Source: Phycisphaerae bacterium
Lineage (GTDB): Bacteria; Planctomycetota; Phycisphaerae; Phycisphaerales; UBA1924
Assembly: GCA_030432255.1 (NCBI GenBank)
Contig: JAUIHS010000004.1
Span: 62,001 to 126,000, forward strand
Direction: 5' to 3'
Length of the DNA: 64,000 nt
Shown: positions 38,123-46,574 of the stretch, piece by piece
Layout: each line of letters begins with the position of its first letter
How positions within the stretch are numbered: the stretch's first letter is position 1
Made by a program: the position numbers and the translations under genes
The notes under the pieces: generated by a model
Told to the model about the DNA's origin: nothing
The model's input: only the letters and a program-made list of their open reading frames with translations
The model's database searches: none

Positions 38123-39544
38123 TCAACCCATGCGCATGAATTCATCCATCAGGTGCGCGTGAGTGCGCATGCCGATGCGGAAGCATTCGAGTTCGAACTT
38201 CTCATTGGGAGAGTGCACGCGATCATCGTCAAGACCGAAGCCGACGAGCAGCGTATCGAGGTCGAGTTCCTTCTTGAGGAGACCGACGACCGGGATGGAG
38301 CCACCGGTCTTGATAAGCGCGGCCTTCTCGACGCCGGCGGCCGTCGCGATGGCGCGGCGGGCGGCTTCCAGTTCCTTCGACTCGGTCGAGACGTTGCCGG
38401 GCCAGCCACCGCCGTGATCATGGAACTCCCAACGACACCCGGGTGGCGTGTGGTCATCGAGCCACGCGCGGAATGCCTTGACGATTGAATCGGGATCCTG
38501 ATTGGCAACCAGGCGGAAACTGACCTTGGCAGCGGCCCACGCGGGAATGACTGTCTTGGCGCCTTTGCCCATGTAGCCGCCGTAGATGCCGTTGATGTCA
38601 CACGTCGGGCGGGCCCATTCGCGCTCGAGGGCTGAGAAGCCGGCTTCACCGACATCCGCAGCACTGTCCAGACCGATGCGCTTGAGCGCTGCTTCCTGGT
38701 CGAAACCGAGCGACTTCCACTCCTCACGTTCGCCGGGAGTCAGTCCGAGCACGTTGTCGTAGAAGCCGGGGATGGTGACGCGTCGGTCGCCGTCCCAGAG
38801 TTGCGCGAGGACCTTGGTGAGTTCGTTGATCGGATTGGGACAGCGGCCGCCCCATTGTCCGGAGTGGAGGTCCTGATCACCGGCATGCAGGATGACTTCC
38901 GTGTAGGCCAGTCCGCGCACGCCGTAGGTGATGGCGGGCTTGCCGCGACCGAGCATGCCGGTGTCGCTGATGACGCAGATGTCTGCCTTGTTGAGTGTGT
39001 CGCTGTGCTTCTCGACGAACCTCTCGAGGTTGACGCTTCCGGATTCCTCTTCGCCCTCGATCATGATTGTCATGCGTACCGGAACGCCGCCGGCGACTTC
39101 CTTCCAGGCGCGGCAGGCTTCGAGGAATGCGGCGACCTGTCCCTTGTCATCGACAGCGCCGCGGGCGACGATTCGTTCACCCGGGGTATCGGGACCGTCC
39201 CCATCGGCGGGGAGGATGACGGGTTCGAAGGGTGGGCTGTTCCACAGTTCGAGCGGATCTGGCGGCTGGACGTCGTAGTGTCCGTAGAAGAGGACGTGCG
39301 GTCCCTTGTAGTCAGGCGCGCCTTCATGTTCGGCCCAGACGATGGGATGGCCGCCGGTCTCGCGCAGTTCGGCGTTGATCCCCGCTTCGCGCAGTTGCGC
39401 TGCGCACCACTCGGCGGCGCGGCGAACATCCGGTGCATACTCGGGGTCGGTGCTCACGCTCGGAATGCTGAGCCAGTCGACGAGTCGCTGGACGGCGTCC
39501 TTCTCGTGCTGGTTGATCAGGTCGACGACGGCTTTGACAGACAT
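38123..39544 (-). CDS. M20-family dipeptidase/metallopeptidase
   Basis: 473 residues of the M20 (ArgE/DapE/CNDP-like) dizinc family. Metal and catalytic motifs are FYGHYDVQPPDPLELW (first ligand His and catalytic Asp), GAVDDKGQ (bridging Asp) and EGEEESGS (catalytic Glu plus ligand). The length and the inserted dimerisation domain suit CNDP-type dipeptidases. ATG 39544 is supported by GAAAGGAG 7 bases upstream; the longer frame is rejected. No signal peptide, so cytoplasmic. Confidence 0.9.
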   Translation of the reverse strand: MSVKAVVDLINQHEKDAVQRLVDWLSIPSVSTDPEYAPDVRRAAEWCAAQLREAGINAELRETGGHPIVWAEHEGAPDYKGPHVLFYGHYDVQPPDPLELWNSPPFEPVILPADGDGPDTPGERIVARGAVDDKGQVAAFLEACRAWKEVAGGVPVRMTIMIEGEEESGSVNLERFVEKHSDTLNKADICVISDTGMLGRGKPAITYGVRGLAYTEVILHAGDQDLHSGQWGGRCPNPINELTKVLAQLWDGDRRVTIPGFYDNVLGLTPGEREEWKSLGFDQEAALKRIGLDSAADVGEAGFSALEREWARPTCDINGIYGGYMGKGAKTVIPAWAAAKVSFRLVANQDPDSIVKAFRAWLDDHTPPGCRWEFHDHGGGWPGNVSTESKELEAARRAIATAAGVEKAALIKTGGSIPVVGLLKKELDLDTLLVGFGLDDDRVHSPNEKFELECFRIGMRTHAHLMDEFMRMG

Positions 39545-39620
39545 ACAGGGGCTCCTTTCAGGGTCTGAAAGGATACCAGAACGGGCGTACTGCTGGCTGT
39601 GGGGGGTGTCTCGTTGTGCG

Positions 39621-40115
39621 CTACTCAGCGCGCCAGAATGTCCATGAGACCCTTCGTTCTTCATCCAGCGATGAAATCGTCGCGGTCAGATGGTCTCCGG
39701 CGAGGCCATAGACGATGCGCTGGGGGAAGTCATTGTCGGGGTTCTCGAAGGTCCAGGAGTCGGTTCGACTGCCGTCATGGACGCGCGTATTCACGTGCAT
39801 CAGTACGAAGGGCGTGGGTGGTTGACGACCCATGGGGCTTGCGAGATAGACGGTTCTGCCCTGTTCATCGATGGTGATCTCAAGGTCTTCATGGAAGTTG
39901 CGGGCCGGTGTTTCGCCGCGGCCGGTCAGTCGATCCTGATCGATGACGTTCCAGGTTTCCGTAGTCTGGCCATCTTCCGAGACCCAGCGCCCTTCGAGGA
40001 GCGGGAGTCCGTTGAGCGGTCCCGTGGTGGTTGAACACCTTGTGCACGCGCATCCGGCCAGCAGGAGTGCGGTGGTGAGGGTCAGCAGCAGCAGCAGCAG
40101 GTTGAGTCGCATCAT
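39621..40115 (-). CDS. Small lipoprotein of the DUF6265-like type
   Basis: 164 residues. The N terminus is a classic lipoprotein signal (LLLLLLTLTTALLLAGC) at ATG 40115, with GGAGA before it. The mature part starts with LEGRWVSEDGQTTETWNV and continues as an antiparallel beta-barrel-like domain (SWTFENPDNDFPQRIVYG), resembling DUF6265-type proteins. Function unknown. The start overlaps the queG stop by 4 bases, so it may be co-expressed by position only. Confidence 0.75.
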   Translation of the reverse strand: MMRLNLLLLLLTLTTALLLAGCACTRCSTTTGPLNGLPLLEGRWVSEDGQTTETWNVIDQDRLTGRGETPARNFHEDLEITIDEQGRTVYLASPMGRQPPTPFVLMHVNTRVHDGSRTDSWTFENPDNDFPQRIVYGLAGDHLTATISSLDEERRVSWTFWRAE

Positions 40116-41086
40116 GGTTCGATCTCCTCTGAGTTCCCGAGGGCGATGGATGCGTTCCGCTTCATCATATCGAGCGTGGCGCGCTTCATCGCCGATTTGC
40201 GGAAAGCCCTGCTGCGGTCGTCGCTGGTCCACTGGACCACGTCATTCAATGGCAGTGATGAATGGCGCGGGGCGTAGGTGTCGTGCAGCAGGCGGATGCG
40301 CTGGCCGACGGCAGTGGGGGCGTTGTGCGGGCAGACCTCCTGGCAGATGTCGCACCCGAAGATCATGTCGTCAATGGCTTCGTGGAACTGCGCATCGATG
40401 GGTTCGCGTCGCTCGATGGTCAGGTAGCTGATGCATCGGCTGGCATCAACGCTGTACGGCGTGATGGCCTGTGTCGGACACGCATCGATGCAGCGCGTGC
40501 ATGTTCCGCAATGATCCGGGATCACGGACTGGTGAACGGGTGACTCCAGTTCGAGTGTCGTGATGATGCCGCCGAGGAAGAGATAGCTGCCGCGGCGGGG
40601 ATGAATCAGCAGGGTATGTTTGCCGATCCATCCGAGTCCGGCACGCGCGGCGTGCTCGCGTTCCAAGATGGGCGCGGTATCGACGAACGCGCGGAAAGCG
40701 TCGTCGGGAAACGTCTCCCGCAGCAGATCGCAGATGCGATGGAGTCGCTTCTTGATGGAGGCGTGGTAGTCGTCGCCGCGGGCGTAGCGCGCGATGCGTC
40801 CGTGTCCCTCTGGAATGGCTTCATGGGTTGCCGAGGGTCCGGTGCGTGTGTCGTACTGGTCCGCAACCATGATGACGGAGCGCGCGTCATCGAGGAGCAG
40901 CCGCGGATCGATCCGGATGTCGGTGTGGTTTTCGAGATAGGTCATTGAGCCGTGCTTGCCGGCAGCGAGCCATTCACGAAGCGCATCCGGATGATCCGAC
41001 GGCTGCGCTTCGCACACCCCGGCAAGCGCAAAGCGCTCGGCCCGGCAGAGTTCGATGATGTGCTTGGCGCGCTGGACGGGGAGCAT
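40112..41086 (-). CDS. queG: Epoxyqueuosine reductase
   Basis: 324 residues. Cobalamin- and iron-sulfur-dependent enzyme for the last step of queuosine tRNA modification. Two ferredoxin-type cluster motifs are visible (CGTCTRCIDACPTQAI and CDICQEVCPHNAP), with the catalytic Asp in FVDTAPILERE. ATG 41086 gives a normal N terminus (LPVQRAKHIIELCRA); the longer frame runs through the 41099 repeat. A TATATT hexamer lies 6 bases before the ATG, so the mRNA may be leaderless. It uses the cofactor that the riboswitch operon senses. Confidence 0.93.
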   Translation of the reverse strand: MLPVQRAKHIIELCRAERFALAGVCEAQPSDHPDALREWLAAGKHGSMTYLENHTDIRIDPRLLLDDARSVIMVADQYDTRTGPSATHEAIPEGHGRIARYARGDDYHASIKKRLHRICDLLRETFPDDAFRAFVDTAPILEREHAARAGLGWIGKHTLLIHPRRGSYLFLGGIITTLELESPVHQSVIPDHCGTCTRCIDACPTQAITPYSVDASRCISYLTIERREPIDAQFHEAIDDMIFGCDICQEVCPHNAPTAVGQRIRLLHDTYAPRHSSLPLNDVVQWTSDDRSRAFRKSAMKRATLDMMKRNASIALGNSEEIEP

Positions 41087-41092
41087 GGGGGC

Positions 41093-41098
41093 AATATA
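41093..41098 (-). promoter_or_regulatory. -10 hexamer 6 bases before queG
   Basis: On the minus strand TATATT ends 6 bases before ATG 41086 with only GCCCCC between them. No Shine-Dalgarno is possible; consistent with a leaderless transcript. Confidence 0.45.
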
Positions 41099-41177
41099 GG
41101 GCATTCGGCATTGAGGCATTTGGGCAACCGGCTGCCCGGTCCCACCGAATGCCTCAATGCCAATTGCCGAATGCCAA
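41099..41177. repeat. Long GGCATTCGG-family inverted repeat
   Basis: Left arm GGCATTCGGCATTGAGGCATT..., right arm CCGAATGCCTCAATGCC-AATTGCCGAATGCC, matching as complements with one extra 7-base unit on the right. The centre (CAACCGGCTGCCCGGT) is itself weakly palindromic. It lies between the PEP-CTERM terminator and the queG promoter. Confidence 0.8.
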
Positions 41178-41184
41178 CAGGAAA

Positions 41185-41216
41185 AGACGCTCACTGCCAC
41201 GTGACAGTGAGCGTCT
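41185..41216 (-). terminator. Terminator of the PEP-CTERM gene
   Basis: AGACGCTCACTG and CAGTGAGCGTCT form a perfect 12-base-pair stem with an 8-base loop (CCACGTGA). On the minus strand it is followed by TTT. It lies 41 bases after the stop at 41258. Confidence 0.8.
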
Positions 41217-41257
41217 GGCGAGAAGGATGAGATGGCTGTGGAGAGTGGTCGAGAGAG

Positions 41258-41926
41258 TCAGAGAGTCGGGCGACGACGGCGAGTTGTGAAGAGCAGCGCG
41301 GTTGCCGCGATGCTGAACACGCCCGGTGACGGGACCCTGGTCCTGAAGATGAGGAACTCATCCCAGTCGGCGCCGCCGATGAGTGTGTTGGTATCGGGGT
41401 CGGGGGGGGTCGCCCACATCCAGCGTGCGTCGTCATCAACCTCGGAGACGTGGCTCCACGGACCGCCGCCATTGGCTTCGTACACCATGGGTGCGTCCCA
41501 GAGGTCACTCGCATCGGCGAGCGTGACCTGCTGCTGGATGAGTGTTGATGTGGGCGCGGCATCACCGTCATCGAGGTCGATGCCGGTGGCGAAGACTTCC
41601 CAGACGGCGTCTCCTGTGAGGATGCGCTGGTCGTCGATGTCAAAGTGACCGAGGAAGCCCTGCGCGACAGCGTCGTCGCTCCAGGCGGCGACGTACAGCC
41701 AGTCGCCCGCCTCGAACTCCCAGGTCTCCGCGCTGCTCCAGTTGTACGTGCCCGGCGCGCCGGCGGTGCCGAGTTCGTTGTGGCCGATCATCGAGACGCC
41801 ATCCGGAGAGCCGGTGTAAAACGAATAGTGGTTGTCTGCGGTCAACGTCCCCCAGGCGGCGTGGGCGCCGGCGGCGGCAGCGAGGAGTGCAGTGGTCGCG
41901 GCGACAGTGGTTTCGAGCTTCTTCAT
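41258..41926 (-). CDS. PEP-CTERM-like secreted protein
   Basis: 222 residues with signal peptide (MKKLETTVAATTALLAAAAGAHA|A), a beta-rich body rich in Trp/Asp (WGTLTADNHYSFYTG, ETWEFEAGDWLYVAAW) and a C-terminal VPSPGVFSIAATALLFTTRRRR sorting tail. Such proteins are processed by an exosortase and end up at the cell surface or in the matrix. Single-gene unit closed by a perfect hairpin terminator. No known domain recognised. Confidence 0.8.
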   Translation of the reverse strand: MKKLETTVAATTALLAAAAGAHAAWGTLTADNHYSFYTGSPDGVSMIGHNELGTAGAPGTYNWSSAETWEFEAGDWLYVAAWSDDAVAQGFLGHFDIDDQRILTGDAVWEVFATGIDLDDGDAAPTSTLIQQQVTLADASDLWDAPMVYEANGGGPWSHVSEVDDDARWMWATPPDPDTNTLIGGADWDEFLIFRTRVPSPGVFSIAATALLFTTRRRRPTL

Positions 41927-42286
41927 GCTGTATGCCTCCGTGTGGGTGGGACGACTCCGGGGGGCCGCGATGCGACCCCGTCCACTTCACTCTCCAATTC
42001 GACGGGGGCCATCACGAACGCGGCTTCGGGATGCGGCTCACGAGGCGTCGGTGTGACTGTTCTAGGCGGCGCAGACAGACGTGGGGTGGGGTTCCCGGAC
42101 GTGGTCGCGTTCGGAACATGGGAACCGGGAGAGGGGGACGGGGTTTTGAGTGCCGAGTCGTTCCTGCGCATGGAAGGCCCCTCCGCTCCGCGCCGGCGTT
42201 CCCATGTCCGTCTAGCGGGTCGGCTCTATACTTGGGTTCCCGGACGCGCGGCGCTCCGGGTGCCTTGAGACCGTTCAGATGGGATC
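41927..42286. other. 360-base spacer between divergent PEP-CTERM and ispH genes
   Basis: It holds the ispH -10 TATACT (42227-42232), an inverted repeat CGGAACATGGGAAC (42112-42125) / GTTCCCATGTCCG (42198-42210), and a 12-base direct repeat GGTTCCCGGACG (42090-42101 and 42235-42246). No coding frame. Confidence 0.5.
42227..42232 (+). promoter_or_regulatory. -10 element for ispH-rlmN
   Basis: TATACT with no clear -35; gives a leader of about 48 bases before GTG/ATG 42287-42290. Confidence 0.45.
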
Positions 42287-43348
42287 GTGATGAAGATATT
42301 GCTCGCCAATCCCCGAGGATTCTGTGCCGGCGTGCACATGGCGATCGACGTGGTGGATCAGTTGCTGGAACTGTGTCCGGATGAGCCGCTGTACGTGTAC
42401 CACGAGATCGTGCACAACAAGCACGTGGTGGGTCGGTTCGAGGCGCGCGGCGTCCGGTTCATCGAGGACGTCTCGGAGGTTCCCGGGGGCTGCAAGGTGG
42501 TCTTCAGTGCGCATGGTGTCTCACCGGCGGTGCGACAGGCGGCCGAGCAGCGGGGTGTGGTTACCATCGACGCGACCTGCCCTCTCGTCACCAAGGTGCA
42601 CATGGAAGCGATCCGATACGCGAAGAAGGGTTTCCAGCTCCTGCTCATCGGACATGCCAATCACCAGGAGGTGATCGGGACCCGCGGCGAGGCGCCGGAG
42701 GCCACGCAGGTGGTCGAGTGTCCGGAAGACATACCTCACCTCACGATCCACGACCCGACGAAACTGGTGTACCTGACGCAGACCACGCTGAGTACGGACG
42801 ATGCGGCCGTGATCATCTCGGCGCTGGAGGAGACGTTCCCGGAGATCAAGGCGCCGCCGACGAGCGACATCTGCTACGCGACGACCAATCGTCAGCACGC
42901 GGTGCGCGCGCTGGCCCCGGCGTGTGACCTGACGATCGTGATCGGGTCGGTGAACTCGTCCAACTCGCAGCGGCTGCGCGAGATCTCGGAGAACGTCGGG
43001 ACGACCGGTCGGCTGGTGGACGATGTGGGCGAGCTGGATGATGCATGGTTCGATGGTGTGGAGCGGGTCCTGATCACGGCGGGGGCATCGGCGCCGGAGG
43101 ACCTCGTGGCGGCGATCTGCCGTTACCTCGTGGAGCACTTCGATGCTGAACTGGAAGTGCAGTCGCTGGTTGATGAGGACATCGACTTCGATCTTCCGGC
43201 CACGCTGAAGCGCCTGATGCGCGATCGGGGCGTGGCGCCGGAGGACAAACGCATCCGGTTCACGCGCCCCGAGATCACGTCCGCGCTGTACGGCACAACG
43301 GCGGTCACGGTGAGTGCGCCGTCGCAGGCGGATGGGATGGGTTCGTGA
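42287..43348 (+). CDS. ispH: 4-hydroxy-3-methylbut-2-enyl diphosphate reductase
   Basis: 353 residues. Last enzyme of the MEP isoprenoid pathway, producing IPP and DMAPP with a [4Fe-4S] cluster. The three cluster cysteines are C13 (NPRGFCAG), C98 (DATCPL) and C196 (SDICYATTNRQ); catalytic E is in the YVYHEIVHN...VGRF region and HANHQE follows. Start is GTG 42287 or the adjacent ATG 42290. The stop overlaps the rlmN start (GTGA). Product supplies the lipid carrier needed by the polysaccharide genes. Confidence 0.96.
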   Translation: MMKILLANPRGFCAGVHMAIDVVDQLLELCPDEPLYVYHEIVHNKHVVGRFEARGVRFIEDVSEVPGGCKVVFSAHGVSPAVRQAAEQRGVVTIDATCPLVTKVHMEAIRYAKKGFQLLLIGHANHQEVIGTRGEAPEATQVVECPEDIPHLTIHDPTKLVYLTQTTLSTDDAAVIISALEETFPEIKAPPTSDICYATTNRQHAVRALAPACDLTIVIGSVNSSNSQRLREISENVGTTGRLVDDVGELDDAWFDGVERVLITAGASAPEDLVAAICRYLVEHFDAELEVQSLVDEDIDFDLPATLKRLMRDRGVAPEDKRIRFTRPEITSALYGTTAVTVSAPSQADGMGS

Positions 43349-44484
43349 AGCATCCGGAGCATCACATCTTCGAGTTCGATCCGGAGTCACTCAGGACGTG
43401 GTGTGTCGAGCGCGGCTGGCCGAAGTTCCGTGCCCAGCAGGTGCTGGACTGGGTGTACGACAAGGGTGTTGCCGATCCGCATGCCATGACGAACCTGAAG
43501 CCCGCGGAGCGGGAGCAACTCGCGGCGGAGATGACGTTCCTGTCCGGTGCAACGCTGCAGCACCAGGTGGCGACGGACGGAACGCAGAAACTGCTGGTGC
43601 AATGGGGTGAGGGTGAAGCGGAGCGTCGGGAGGCGAGCGTATCGCTGCCCGTGATTGGGGCGGACGGGGTGGTCACGCTGGACGATGCGGGCGTCGTGCC
43701 GGATCCGGCGCGTCAGACGGAGTGCGTGATGATCCCGACGGAAGTGCGCCGGACGGCGTGCATTTCGAGCCAGGTGGGTTGTCCCGTGGGCTGCCGTTTC
43801 TGTGCATCCGGCCTCGGTGGCCTGGATGGCAACCTGTCGGCGGGTCGGATCGTCGAACAGGTGTGGCGGCTGGCCCGCATGCCGGAGGTCGGCCGGATCA
43901 CCAATGTCGTCTTCATGGGAATGGGTGAGCCGCTGGCGAATTTCGCGGCGGTGACACACGCGGTGCGCACGCTGACCGCGCCGTGGGGCATGGGGATCGG
44001 GGCGCGAAAGATCACGATTTCGACGGTCGGGTTACCGAAGGCGATCGAGCGCCTCGCGGAACACCTGGATGTACCGGTCACGCTTGCCCTGTCACTGCAT
44101 GCGCCGAATGACGAGGTGCGGCGGAAACTGATTCCGTGGGCAGACTACACGACGATCGAGGATCTGCTGAGCGCGTGCGACCGTTGGTTTGAGAAGACCG
44201 GACGGGAAATCACGTTGGAGTACATCCTGCTTCGCGAAGAGAATGATCAGGCGGAGCACGCGCGCGAACTGGCGCGGGTCGCGCGACGGTTGAGGGCGAA
44301 CGTCAACCTGATTCGGTACAACGAGGTCGATGGCTTGCCATACGGGCGCCCACGATCAGGCGATGTGCACCGCTTCCAGGAGATCCTGCGCGAGGCGGGA
44401 ATCAACGTGCATATTCGGGCGAGCCGGGGCCGGGATATCGCCGCGGCGTGCGGCCAGCTCCGTCACGAGGCTTCGACGGACTGA
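43345..44484 (+). CDS. rlmN: 23S rRNA/tRNA A2503/A37 C2-methyltransferase
   Basis: 379 residues, radical-SAM enzyme. The cluster motif CPVGCRFC has C146, C150 and C153; SAM-binding VVFMGMGEPL and the late catalytic cysteine region (DIAAACGQLR) are present, as is the N-terminal helical domain (WCVERGWPKFRAQQVLDWVY). GTG 43345 lies inside the ispH stop, giving coupled translation. Its 3' end overlaps the convergent zinc-ribbon gene by 22 bases. Confidence 0.95.
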   Translation: MKHPEHHIFEFDPESLRTWCVERGWPKFRAQQVLDWVYDKGVADPHAMTNLKPAEREQLAAEMTFLSGATLQHQVATDGTQKLLVQWGEGEAERREASVSLPVIGADGVVTLDDAGVVPDPARQTECVMIPTEVRRTACISSQVGCPVGCRFCASGLGGLDGNLSAGRIVEQVWRLARMPEVGRITNVVFMGMGEPLANFAAVTHAVRTLTAPWGMGIGARKITISTVGLPKAIERLAEHLDVPVTLALSLHAPNDEVRRKLIPWADYTTIEDLLSACDRWFEKTGREITLEYILLREENDQAEHARELARVARRLRANVNLIRYNEVDGLPYGRPRSGDVHRFQEILREAGINVHIRASRGRDIAAACGQLRHEASTD

Positions 44485-44840
44485 CGGGAGGGCCGGTTGG
44501 AGCGGGGTGCGTGGTGCGTCGGGCAGCAGAGCCTGACGAGCATGCGTCTGCAGATGCGTCCGATGCGGCGGGTCAGGGTGACCGGCGCGGGTGATATCTC
44601 CAGATCCTCCATCGTCATGGCGAAGAGGCGTCGCCCGGTGCCGGGGCGTGAACTCATGGGCTCGGTGAGGCCTTCCATTTCCGCGTAGCTCCGCGGCGGG
44701 CGGGCATAGAGATCCGCCTGGCACGCGGGACACTGGTAGACTGAAAGTCCTCGTTCACCCTGGAGTGCACGGCCGTGATAGCCGCAGGACAAACAAGTCT
44801 TCTTCATCAGACGAGACGGCAGCGCTTCCCTCAACTGCAT
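44463..44840 (-). CDS. Small zinc-ribbon protein
   Basis: 125 residues. A zinc ribbon near the N terminus (CLSCGYHGRALQGERGLSVYQCPACQADLY) is followed by a PPRSYAEMEGL segment, then a basic C-terminal half containing Cys-Cys (MLVRLCCPTHH). No membrane helix. ATG 44840 is chosen because TATTGT lies 7 bases before it, with GTG/TTG frames further up less convincing; ATG 44807 is an alternative. Part of a cluster of zinc-ribbon genes reaching 49179. Function unknown. Confidence 0.6.
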   Translation of the reverse strand: MQLREALPSRLMKKTCLSCGYHGRALQGERGLSVYQCPACQADLYARPPRSYAEMEGLTEPMSSRPGTGRRLFAMTMEDLEISPAPVTLTRRIGRICRRMLVRLCCPTHHAPRSNRPSRQSVEAS

Positions 44841-44847
44841 GAGTGCC

Positions 44848-44853
44848 ACAATA
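44848..44853 (-). promoter_or_regulatory. -10-like hexamer 7 bases before the zinc-ribbon gene
   Basis: Minus-strand TATTGT ends 7 bases before ATG 44840 and faces away from the plus-strand gene at 44909. Confidence 0.35.
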
Positions 44854-44908
44854 GCCGGGTGCGGCGTTTGGCTCAATCCTTTTTCCGGGTGAAGAGCACG
44901 GAGGTCTC

Positions 44909-45562
44909 ATGAACTCCCAGATGTCGGCAGAGGAATGGTCCATATACATGCGTTCGCTGGCCGAACCCGTGGTTGTTGAGGATGAGACCATGGTGCATAC
45001 GCCGGCCGTCAGCGCTTTTCTGCGCTGGACGAGCGGAATACCTGCACCCTGCCTGAGCGGGTCACCCCGACGTTCTCTCACCGGTGAAGCGGATGTGCTG
45101 CTGTGGTCGGCGATCTCGGACCCGACGATCGAGGTGGGGGAACTGATTGAGCGTCTGACCGAAGATGAACGGCGCGTGCAGGCGGATGCCGGCGCGCTGG
45201 TGCCGCAGGGACTGCACCAGACGATCGAAGTGTGGACCGAGTGCGAACTGTCGTCGCTGCATGCGCTGACATGGTTGGCGATGTCGCATGAGCGCGAGGA
45301 CTGGATGCGCCTGGCGGAACGCGTGGCGGCGTGGCATGTCGAACACCTGCAGCCGGACAACGCGACGCACCATCCATGGGCGGTCCACCTCTTCCTGCAT
45401 CAGTCGCTGCATGCAGGTGATGTGGAAGCGGGCATGTATGCGGGGACACTCCTGCACAACTGCCGGGTGATGACGGGCCAGCCGGATGCGCTGAGCGCAC
45501 ACATCCTGATGGATGCGGCCAACGCCCTCCAGCGGATGCACGAGGCCTGGGTCAGGGATTGA
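44909..45562 (+). CDS. Uncharacterised helical protein
   Basis: 217 residues, apparently soluble and alpha-helical, rich in His and Trp in the middle (LHALTWLAMSHEREDW, AWHVEHLQPDNATHHPWAVHLFLHQ). GGAGG lies 4 bases before ATG, so translation is plausible. No signal, helix hairpin or recognised motif. The spaced His/Glu residues could bind metal, but this is only a suggestion. Its 3' end overlaps the convergent membrane protein by 11 bases. Confidence 0.62.
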   Translation: MNSQMSAEEWSIYMRSLAEPVVVEDETMVHTPAVSAFLRWTSGIPAPCLSGSPRRSLTGEADVLLWSAISDPTIEVGELIERLTEDERRVQADAGALVPQGLHQTIEVWTECELSSLHALTWLAMSHEREDWMRLAERVAAWHVEHLQPDNATHHPWAVHLFLHQSLHAGDVEAGMYAGTLLHNCRVMTGQPDALSAHILMDAANALQRMHEAWVRD

Positions 45563-46466
45563 ACTGCTGCTGCCACTGCGTCGCCTGAATCATCAGGAGC
45601 ATGAGTCCGACGAAGGATGCGAGTCCGAGTATCAACGGAGGCAGCACAACCGCCAGGACACCTCTCCAGATCGCGACCCGCTGCACCTTGATCACGGCGA
45701 TGGTCATGCAGGTGATCTGCCAAGGAATCGTCAGCCAGAAGAAGTAGACGGCGAGACACGGGAGTGCGAACGCGATGTTGTTGCCCACCGTGTAGCAGGC
45801 GCACTGGAACGTGGCTGAGAAACCGCGCTCCCGTGGACCTGTGAGCAGCAGGATCAGGTGCGAGACGCCGGCCCACAGGGGCAGCACCGTCGCGACCAGG
45901 ATGAGGGGGCCCACCGGCATGAGCACAAAGGCCAGGATCGCACCGATGAGGCCGGCGACGCCTCCGCCGCGGCCCATCAGCATTGGAATCGCAGTCAACA
46001 GCACGAACGGGAAGGTTCCGACGAGGAGATATGCGAGCATGGTGAGGGTTGCATACCAGGCGGCGGCTATCGCGCCGGTCTCGGGCAGTTTCTCACCGAG
46101 TTCGCCGGGTCGAGCCATGCCCATGCTCAGCGTCCGTGACCAGGAAGCGAAGAAGCCGCGCTTGCGGCGCATGGCCCAGGGAAACTCAGTTCGGCCATGG
46201 ACTCTGAGCATGTTGGATCCATCGGCGGGCCGCACGATCATGTCGTCCATGTCGATGTGCGCGCCGCACTGCACGCAGTCGAACTCGCGGGGCTTGAGGT
46301 GCCCGCTGCGGGTGGTCCCGAAGTAAGCCTGATCGCAATGCGGGCACGCGTAGCGAACGGCGTTGGCTGGGAACTCGTAGTCGGCGATGGAGTAGGGGGT
46401 CCCGCACTCCGGGCAGACTCGATCTCGGATGTTCCAGAGCGTGTACTGGCACTCTTGGCATTGCAT
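45552..46466 (-). CDS. Zinc-ribbon multi-pass membrane protein (Yip1-like)
   Basis: 304 residues. The N terminus has two zinc ribbons (CQECQYTLWNIRDRVCPECG and CPHCDQAY...FDCVQCGAHID). The C-terminal two thirds has about five hydrophobic helices (LTMLAYLLVGTFPFVLL, GLIGAILAFVLMPVGPLILVAT, IAFALPCLAVYFFWLTIPW), resembling Yip1/DUF-type integral membrane domains. ATG 46466 is set by GGGAG 6 bases upstream; the 614-residue frame extends through the antisense of another gene and is rejected. Divergent from the three N-terminal-ribbon paralogues that follow. Confidence 0.7.
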   Translation of the reverse strand: MQCQECQYTLWNIRDRVCPECGTPYSIADYEFPANAVRYACPHCDQAYFGTTRSGHLKPREFDCVQCGAHIDMDDMIVRPADGSNMLRVHGRTEFPWAMRRKRGFFASWSRTLSMGMARPGELGEKLPETGAIAAAWYATLTMLAYLLVGTFPFVLLTAIPMLMGRGGGVAGLIGAILAFVLMPVGPLILVATVLPLWAGVSHLILLLTGPRERGFSATFQCACYTVGNNIAFALPCLAVYFFWLTIPWQITCMTIAVIKVQRVAIWRGVLAVVLPPLILGLASFVGLMLLMIQATQWQQQFNP

Positions 46467-46574
46467 GGGCGACTCCCGAAAGACACAGGATAACAGGCCG
46501 TCGAGGAACGGACTGAGCAGGAGACCGGCAATTTCGGAGTTGCGTTGCGTGGGGCCGCGGCTGAGAATCATGTC

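Noticed and set aside
40112..41200. Longer start for queG at 41200
   Set aside because: The added codons run through the intergenic repeat at 41099; ATG 41086 gives the normal N terminus.
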